IMG/VR virus record: IMGVR_UViG_3300018080_000492
Coordinates: 1 to 28,160 of that record
Reading direction: 5' to 3' (one strand)
From: a virus
DNA: 28,160 nt
Made by a program: the position numbers and the translations under genes. The first letter of the stretch is position 1. Every line of letters begins with the position of its first letter. The notes under the pieces were generated by a model, which was given only the letters and a program-made list of their open reading frames with translations, ran no database searches and was not told the origin of the DNA. Positions 22,915 to 28,160 of the stretch are shown piece after piece.

Positions 22915-24453
22915 ATGGCCGTTGAAATAAATATTAGTCAAGAAGATATTCAATATGCGAAGACTTTGATCACTGAGTATCTTGAGAATAATATAGAAGG
23001 GGCCGACTTCTCAGATGGAACGGCACTGCAAGATTTAGTAGTAAAGTCCACTGCTTATACGTTTGCTTTTTTAAGATCAGAGTTAACTAAGGTAGGTACA
23101 TTAAGATCTCTTGCTAGATTAAATGATTTAGATGAGGACGATGAAGTTAATGAGGCCGTAGATGATATCATCTCTAACTTTTTTATTAATAGAGGTGGTG
23201 GAGAAAAATCGGTCGTAGGAGTGACTTTAGTACTTTCCCAAAGAGTAGATATTTATATAGGTGAAGATGATAGCTTTGATAGGGACGGGACTCATATCTT
23301 TGTACCCGGCCAAGTTTATAATATTGCTAAAGAGAACTTAATAGAAAAGGTCACGACTGATGGTGTGGTGACTTATGAATATGACTTAACTTTACAAGCG
23401 GAATCAATTGGCTCTGAGTACGATGTACCTGCGGGGAACTTTGTTAGTTGGACTAACTTTAATCCCTATGTAATAAGAGTTTATAATGACCAGAAGGCCA
23501 GTGGGGGAGCTCCGTTAGAGACTAACCAAGAATATATTGATAGGTCTAAAGACGCCATTACGGTTAGAAACTTAATTAATCCTAAATCTATTAGAACAGT
23601 ACTATTAGAAGTTTTTAAGGATCAAGGTCTAAAAGATGTGACTACTATTGGTTATGGTGACCCTGAGATGTTGAGGGATAAAATAAATACTAATGTCACT
23701 TGGATCACTATAGACACAGTTCATATTGGCAATCATCAAGATATTTATTTAAATCTTCCTCTTATTGAGGAGCAGGTTTACTCAGGCATAACTGGCAATA
23801 TGCAGTATTTAGGGGAACCTGACCGGGATGGGGTTGTTCAGCTACCATCTAGTCCTGTCTATAAGATACATGATGTTAGAGATAGCATTACAGAAGAAAG
23901 TCTCTTGTATCATTTGTACGTCAGAGATTCTAATTTATTTTACTCTGATCTTCAGGAAGCGTTTGTTATTTTAGATAGTGCTGAAAATGGCAGGGCCATA
24001 GATATTATTTACGATACGGTAAATGGCTTTGATGTTATTCATAATTACTTAAGAGATCCTGAAGAAAGAATTACTCTGGCCAATACGTTGGCCAAGGCAG
24101 TTATACCAATTTATATTTCAGTTAATATTGATTATACTCAAATATCAGGTCAACCAGATTTAGATGAAGAAGCCGCAGTAGAGACTGTAGTTAATTACAT
24201 TAATTCCTTAAGTAATAGTTCTGAATTAAATATAGATAATTTAGTAAAAGAGGTACATTCTAGCTATAGTCAGTATATAATTATAAGAACTCCTTTATCA
24301 ATAAAGGGAGAAGTTATTTACCCTGATGGGACTTCTCAAGTATTTTACTCAGATAATATCTTAACCGTTCCTGAGTACAAATCATTAGGAGTTACAAATA
24401 GGATTTGTGGTTTTTTCACATCTAATAGTTATGTTAGTTTTACTAGACTATAG
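22915..24453 (+). CDS. Baseplate J-like wedge protein (T4 gp6/Mu gp47 family)
   Basis: A 512-residue wedge protein started at the ATG at 22915, one base after the preceding stop and behind GGGGGA; an in-frame upstream extension lies wholly within the gp25-like gene. The N-terminus has the family pattern DFSDGTALQDLVVKSTAYTF and LRSELTKVGTLRSLA. Further on come SEYDVPAGNFVSW and SGGAPLETNQEYIDRSKDAI followed by a Pro/Ser/Ile hinge, then the long strand-rich body. J proteins form the inner ring of the baseplate and change shape on sheath contraction. Presence of gp25- and J-like genes in tandem is the main reason to call this phage contractile. Confidence 0.82.
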   Translation: MAVEINISQEDIQYAKTLITEYLENNIEGADFSDGTALQDLVVKSTAYTFAFLRSELTKVGTLRSLARLNDLDEDDEVNEAVDDIISNFFINRGGGEKSVVGVTLVLSQRVDIYIGEDDSFDRDGTHIFVPGQVYNIAKENLIEKVTTDGVVTYEYDLTLQAESIGSEYDVPAGNFVSWTNFNPYVIRVYNDQKASGGAPLETNQEYIDRSKDAITVRNLINPKSIRTVLLEVFKDQGLKDVTTIGYGDPEMLRDKINTNVTWITIDTVHIGNHQDIYLNLPLIEEQVYSGITGNMQYLGEPDRDGVVQLPSSPVYKIHDVRDSITEESLLYHLYVRDSNLFYSDLQEAFVILDSAENGRAIDIIYDTVNGFDVIHNYLRDPEERITLANTLAKAVIPIYISVNIDYTQISGQPDLDEEAAVETVVNYINSLSNSSELNIDNLVKEVHSSYSQYIIIRTPLSIKGEVIYPDGTSQVFYSDNILTVPEYKSLGVTNRICGFFTSNSYVSFTRL

Positions 24454-24461
24454 AGGTTGTT

Positions 24462-25928
24462 TTGGGAACTTTAGGACAAAATAAAGTAAATCAGAATTTC
24501 TTTAGAGGGATCTCTTCTTTTTGGAGCCGCTTTTTTAAAGATAGAGAGGTTCTTGAATCCTTGTCTGCCGCAAACGACCATTTAATGGGCCAGTTGTATT
24601 TAGAATTACTAGAATTACTTTTGGCCAACTCGATTAAAGATGTCCCTGTTTTTTCTAAGTCTAATTGGAAGCTTTTAACTTTTAATTCTAAAAAAGTGGA
24701 AATAGAAGACGGAAAATTTAAATTTAAATTAAATGAGAAGATAAGGGCGTTACCCTTCCTTTATAATAAGATATTTGATGCCAACACTATTTTAGAGAAT
24801 AATAAAGATTATGAAATAGTTGGTGAATATATTTATTTTTATAATAATATATTTAATGACTTGGAATTCCCTGGATTTGCTACTAGGCGAGAGCAGGGCG
24901 CTACTATTATTTCTTTATGGGCACCGGAAGCATCTATAGATAAAGAATATGTCTACGAACAGTATGGGCGAATGCTTGATATATATGAGCCTTCTTCTGA
25001 ATCATACAAAGCTTTTATCCAAGGTATCTGGTTCTATTATATGAATGGCCCAACCATTAATAGAATAACTTCGGCCATGAATATTATTGGGGGATACCCC
25101 TTAGCGTCTGAAGATGGGGAAATAGTCCTATCTATTAGAAGTATTGATGGGACTAACTACATAAAAACAACGGTGACTAATTACGAAATACCATCGGATG
25201 TAGGACTAGTTGTAGAAGTAGGAGATACATTATCTGCTTTCCAATTCCTAACGGATGCCTACACTGTTACTGATTATATCGATGACCCTAATTGGTTTGA
25301 CCACATTATTGTACCTATTGAAGTAATTCCTGGGTTGGACACTTTTAATAGGACAACTAACGCTAGATCGCCGCACCCCATTTTTATAGGGTACCCTATT
25401 GTAATTGGGACCCCTGGGTGGATAATTGGCGCGGGCGGTCTACCCAACTTCATGTGGCTGTTTTTTAATGGGGTTTTAAAGTATAATATATTTTATGTGA
25501 CATATAACGCACTAGCATCTCGATTTGTTAGATCAAATGAAGATTTGCAGGACATTGTTCTCTCCGGCAAGCCCGCATTTGATTTGGCCATGGTTGTTCC
25601 TTATGTCCCAATTGAAGATACTGTTGAAGAAATGAGTGAAGACGGTATTTATATAGATGGGGAATTTGACTTAGAAACTGTGTTCGATACTCCAAACGAC
25701 GCAGTTGAGGACTTAGCGTTTGATATTGACTTTGAGGTTTTTGACGAAACTTATGGAAAATACATTGTCGCTTTTGGGTCGACTCCTACTATAATAGGTA
25801 GTGGAGTTATAGGAGAACCTGGGGTTAGATTAGCGTCTAATGTCCCTGAGAGAATTGGGACAAATACTATAGGGCTAACTGAAAGTGGACTTTATACAGA
25901 ATTTCCTTTGGAGATTTTCGTCCAGTAA
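24462..25928 (+). CDS. Baseplate/tail tip structural protein
   Basis: A 488-residue virion protein with a TTG start (24462), 8 bases after the J stop; AGAGG sits 5-6 bases before it. N-terminal half helical with aromatic residues (FFRGISSFWSRFFKD); centre FIQGIWFYYMNGPTINRITSAMNIIGGYP, then a strand section with Gly-rich turns. The phrase of an aromatic helix followed by Gly-P and an IGG-P-A step recurs in proteins next to J genes (Tail I or wedge type). It lies between the J-like gene and the fibre genes, which suits the outer baseplate. Function by position and pattern; no T4 equivalent can be named safely. Confidence 0.6.
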   Translation: MGTLGQNKVNQNFFRGISSFWSRFFKDREVLESLSAANDHLMGQLYLELLELLLANSIKDVPVFSKSNWKLLTFNSKKVEIEDGKFKFKLNEKIRALPFLYNKIFDANTILENNKDYEIVGEYIYFYNNIFNDLEFPGFATRREQGATIISLWAPEASIDKEYVYEQYGRMLDIYEPSSESYKAFIQGIWFYYMNGPTINRITSAMNIIGGYPLASEDGEIVLSIRSIDGTNYIKTTVTNYEIPSDVGLVVEVGDTLSAFQFLTDAYTVTDYIDDPNWFDHIIVPIEVIPGLDTFNRTTNARSPHPIFIGYPIVIGTPGWIIGAGGLPNFMWLFFNGVLKYNIFYVTYNALASRFVRSNEDLQDIVLSGKPAFDLAMVVPYVPIEDTVEEMSEDGIYIDGEFDLETVFDTPNDAVEDLAFDIDFEVFDETYGKYIVAFGSTPTIIGSGVIGEPGVRLASNVPERIGTNTIGLTESGLYTEFPLEIFVQ

Positions 25929-25945
25929 AATTTGGTATAAAATAT

Positions 25946-25954
25946 TGATATAAT
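25946..25954 (+). promoter_or_regulatory. Extended -10 promoter (TGATATAAT) before the fibre genes
   Basis: TG-A-TATAAT is a perfect extended -10 in the 54-base gap before the start at 25983, with no -35 at 17 bases. It would give a leader of about 20 bases that includes AAGGAT. The gap is very AT-rich, so a chance match is possible. Confidence 0.4.
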
Positions 25955-25982
25955 ACGTTATATTATATTTAAGGATAGCTAA

Positions 25983-26444
25983 ATGATTATTAACAAAGAC
26001 TTAAGTAACAACATTTATAATAAGTATGTTGGGACATTAGAGATCCATGAGATTCATAAAGATTATGAAAAGATCCATAAGGCCCCCAATGTCATTACTT
26101 ATGATGCCAGACAAGTTCTCTCCTTCTTAATAGCAGGAGATAACTTAGTAGATAGGTACATTAAATACCTTCAAGTAGGGACCGATATTACTGTACCTAC
26201 TAGAGCAGACTCGGCCTTAGGGGGAACTGTAGATACTGTCGAAGTTACCTATACTTTCCCCGATATAGATCGAGTTCAGTTTGAGGGTATATTGTCAAAC
26301 ACCTCTTCTGCTAATGGGTATGAATTAGTAGAAGCGGGATTGTTTAATAACAGTGGGCAGATGTTTGCTCGCCAAGCGTATCCTATTATTACTAAAACTA
26401 GTGCGATTCAATTAAAATATATTTGGACAATAATTTTTACATAA
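25983..26444 (+). CDS. Tail fibre-associated protein with collar-like fold
   Basis: A 153-residue strand-rich protein. The middle follows a pattern seen in small phage fibre/adaptor proteins: NVITYDARQVLSFLIAG, then YLQVGTDITVPTRADSAL, then NGYELVEAGLFNNSGQMFARQAYP and a final Lys-Thr plus Trp strand. Such proteins lie next to fibre genes and often connect the fibre to the baseplate. The ATG follows AAGGAT. It is directly followed by the large fibre gene. Attachment role is inferred from pattern and place. Confidence 0.6.
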   Translation: MIINKDLSNNIYNKYVGTLEIHEIHKDYEKIHKAPNVITYDARQVLSFLIAGDNLVDRYIKYLQVGTDITVPTRADSALGGTVDTVEVTYTFPDIDRVQFEGILSNTSSANGYELVEAGLFNNSGQMFARQAYPIITKTSAIQLKYIWTIIFT

Positions 26445-26462
26445 TGATATAGGGGAACTGAG

Positions 26463-28160
26463 ATGCCTATTTCTCCAAGCAATTATCCTGATCTACAAGA
26501 ACTACGTAACGGCGAAGATGCTGAATCTATTATTTTTAATAGGCCTCTATTTGCCTTGTCTACTAGAACAAATTCGCTAAAAACTTTACTAGAAGCTGTT
26601 GAAGGCGAAGTGATAGATGCCCGAGGAGGGTACTCAACTCTTGAAAATCGTCTTGATGATATGACAGGTTCGGTCTCTAATGACATGAATATTTTTGTGA
26701 CAGGGGGTTCTGCCACTTGGAACTCTTCTACTAAAATATTTACTCATGGTAATTTAGAGTTAGTTCAGCCGTTCAATACCTATAACTACACTATTGCTGG
26801 TGGTTCAGTCACTGGAGTAGAAGATGGGGAATGTATCTACGTCACTCTAACTAGAGATTCGGGGGACACTGCCCTTACTTTTTCTAAAGCCGCCGCAGGG
26901 TCTGTCCCTGGGGGACAGAACTCTTTTGTCTTTGCGGTAAGAGTTGGGGAACGTCTTTGGGTCCGTGGTCATGGCGAGTTTGAAACCGATGAAACTCGAG
27001 AACTTGGTGATGGAACTACTCAAGCGATTCTAGGTCGTTTGGGAATGATCAACGATCGAGATACAGATTCCCATTTTACTAATACTACTTTTATCGGTGT
27101 TGGGGATACGATCCCTACAGCTATTTCTAAACATGATTTAAATCTAGAATATTTAGTTAGAGACCGTAATATACTCCTACACGGAGGGGGAAATGTATCC
27201 TGGAATGTCTCCGGAGGAGATGGCACTTTTGGTTTTGATGCTGATCTTACTCTCACAGTGCCTTCGGTTGGCGATGTTACTATCAATGCTACTTCAGTAA
27301 ACCCCGTTGCAGATAAAGAAGTAGTTTACTTATCTTTCATGCGGACAGGTTCTGATTACACAACTACCTTGGCATCCGCCGACAGTGCTACTCTCCCATT
27401 AGAAAACGGAGAAACTGATAAGTTTATTCTAGGATATAGAAATGGTAACGAGTTTATACTTAGATCTGGAGATATTTTTGTTGATGGTGAGTCTAAGCCT
27501 CTGGGAACTGGGGGTGCGGGGCTTGTTACATACCAAAATATGTCCTTATTTGCCTCGTCGGATAACGATGTTTCTTGGGACGCTACTAGTGGTGCCGTTG
27601 ATACTACTGGTGACGTTATTATTCATTTCCCATGGGAATCATTTTCAAATGTAATCCCCTCGACAGAATTCCCTTTTACTCTATCAGCAGATGGGAAAAA
27701 AGCGTATGTAGTTCTGGATAGAAGTGGTCAGGCCAATTTAACAATAGTTGACGATGTCGATACTATACCTATTTCCTATTCTCAACCCGATGTTCTTTTA
27801 ATAGCAGAAAGGGTAGGGAATGCTATTTATTTATTTGGATCTCATAGGTATAATGATGGTGATATCCGAAGAGTTGGTGAAGGTTTTGTAGCAGGCGAAA
27901 TATATGACGAAGTCGCTGTAGTTACAGGAACCACAACGGACGTTGTTACTCTACCTAATGGGGGAGAACATGGGTCGGATGATGTAACCTTAAAAGTTTG
28001 GGGTAACGGAGTATTTTTAGTACCTAATATTCATTATATTGAAGGACCAGGTACTACTCAGATTACTGCCAAAATTAGTCCAATGTTCCCAGATGGTTAT
28101 TTTACTGAGGACATGAGACTAAGATTTAGAATTGAATCTATAGTCACTGGTGGCGCAGGG
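26463..28160 (+). CDS. Tail fibre protein with repeated beta domains (3' partial)
   Basis: The frame is open from the ATG at 26463 (AGGGGA ribosome binding site) to the last base: at least 566 residues, so the end lies outside the window. Residues 1-80 look like a coiled-coil attachment head (LYALS-like helix, ENRLDDMTGSVSNDMN). Three similar strand domains follow, each opening with a Trp (Trp86, Trp247, Trp372) in a x-(S/T)-W-(N/D) turn, a Gly/Thr-rich loop, then a strand like FVFAVRVGERLWVRG / FILGYRNGNEFILRSG / LLIAERVGNAIYLFGS. From about residue 480 a different domain begins (VWGNGVFLVPNIHYIEGPG). Repeats like these build long trimeric fibres for host recognition. Confidence 0.75.
   Translation, partial: MPISPSNYPDLQELRNGEDAESIIFNRPLFALSTRTNSLKTLLEAVEGEVIDARGGYSTLENRLDDMTGSVSNDMNIFVTGGSATWNSSTKIFTHGNLELVQPFNTYNYTIAGGSVTGVEDGECIYVTLTRDSGDTALTFSKAAAGSVPGGQNSFVFAVRVGERLWVRGHGEFETDETRELGDGTTQAILGRLGMINDRDTDSHFTNTTFIGVGDTIPTAISKHDLNLEYLVRDRNILLHGGGNVSWNVSGGDGTFGFDADLTLTVPSVGDVTINATSVNPVADKEVVYLSFMRTGSDYTTTLASADSATLPLENGETDKFILGYRNGNEFILRSGDIFVDGESKPLGTGGAGLVTYQNMSLFASSDNDVSWDATSGAVDTTGDVIIHFPWESFSNVIPSTEFPFTLSADGKKAYVVLDRSGQANLTIVDDVDTIPISYSQPDVLLIAERVGNAIYLFGSHRYNDGDIRRVGEGFVAGEIYDEVAVVTGTTTDVVTLPNGGEHGSDDVTLKVWGNGVFLVPNIHYIEGPGTTQITAKISPMFPDGYFTEDMRLRFRIESIVTGGAG

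Noticed and set aside
26483-27654. Several reading frames of 70-90 codons on both strands under the tail fibre gene
   Set aside because: They overlap the continuous plus-strand fibre frame that runs from 26463 to the window end and have no ribosome binding sites or protein-like patterns.
1-28160. tRNA genes and CRISPR arrays
   Set aside because: No cloverleaf-like stretch and no regularly spaced direct repeats were found in the gaps between genes.

Overview
The window is a stretch of a tailed-phage genome (dsDNA, almost certainly a contractile-tailed myovirus with a large genome), or a prophage or metagenome contig of the same kind. The evidence is a long, mostly plus-strand, tightly packed series of virion genes with overlapping or touching ends. 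It includes a candidate tail assembly chaperone pair, tape measure, tail hub, portal, gp25-like and J-like baseplate wedge proteins, a tail tip protein and a tail fibre. The DNA is AT-rich, codon use in the structural genes favours A/T in third positions, and most starts carry GGAG/GGAGG-type ribosome binding sites. The host cannot be named from the sequence. No tRNA, rRNA or CRISPR was seen, and no stretch longer than about 120 bases lacks a gene.

Layout. Bases 1-1216: end of a GT-B-like glycosyltransferase and a small protein. Bases 1213-2442, minus strand: a secreted subtilisin-family protease with its own host-like promoter. Bases 2573-3690: lysis module (small membrane protein, then zinc amidase endolysin). 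Bases 3782-5947: zinc-ribbon protein, a candidate tail chaperone pair joined by a canonical T TTT TTG -1 slippery site, and two unknown proteins. Bases 5961-7733: nucleoside-kinase-like protein without a Walker A lysine, GT-A glycosyltransferase, small membrane protein. Bases 7730-8476, minus strand: metallophosphoesterase. Bases 8543-9091: two-TM protein. Bases about 9080-10806: an IS607-family element (serine recombinase tnpA plus tnpB). Bases 10817-11479: DnaQ-like exonuclease. Bases 11596-20573: tape measure, baseplate/tail proteins, tail hub and portal. Bases 20609-22442: small proteins and a phage-encoded sigma-70-family factor. Bases 22443 to the end: baseplate wedge, tail tip and tail fibre, the last running off the window.

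How they work together. The chaperone would assemble on the tape measure; hub, gp25-like, J-like and tip proteins build the baseplate; the fibre recognises the host; the amidase and membrane protein end the cycle. The sigma factor sits downstream of a near-consensus host promoter (TTGCCA-17-TATAAT) inside the structural block, so it may be made by host polymerase and then redirect it to phage promoters. A shared TTCGGTATAATT box lies about 40 bases upstream of two transcription-unit starts.

Most noteworthy: (1) the TnpB keeps its RuvC D-E-D triad but has lost all four zinc-finger cysteines, and its partner TnpA has strikingly different codon use; (2) the -1 frameshift site in the chaperone pair; (3) a secreted subtilase beside the lysis genes; (4) the sigma gene with an internal host-type promoter and interleaved hairpins; (5) a portal carrying a zinc ribbon, located within baseplate genes.
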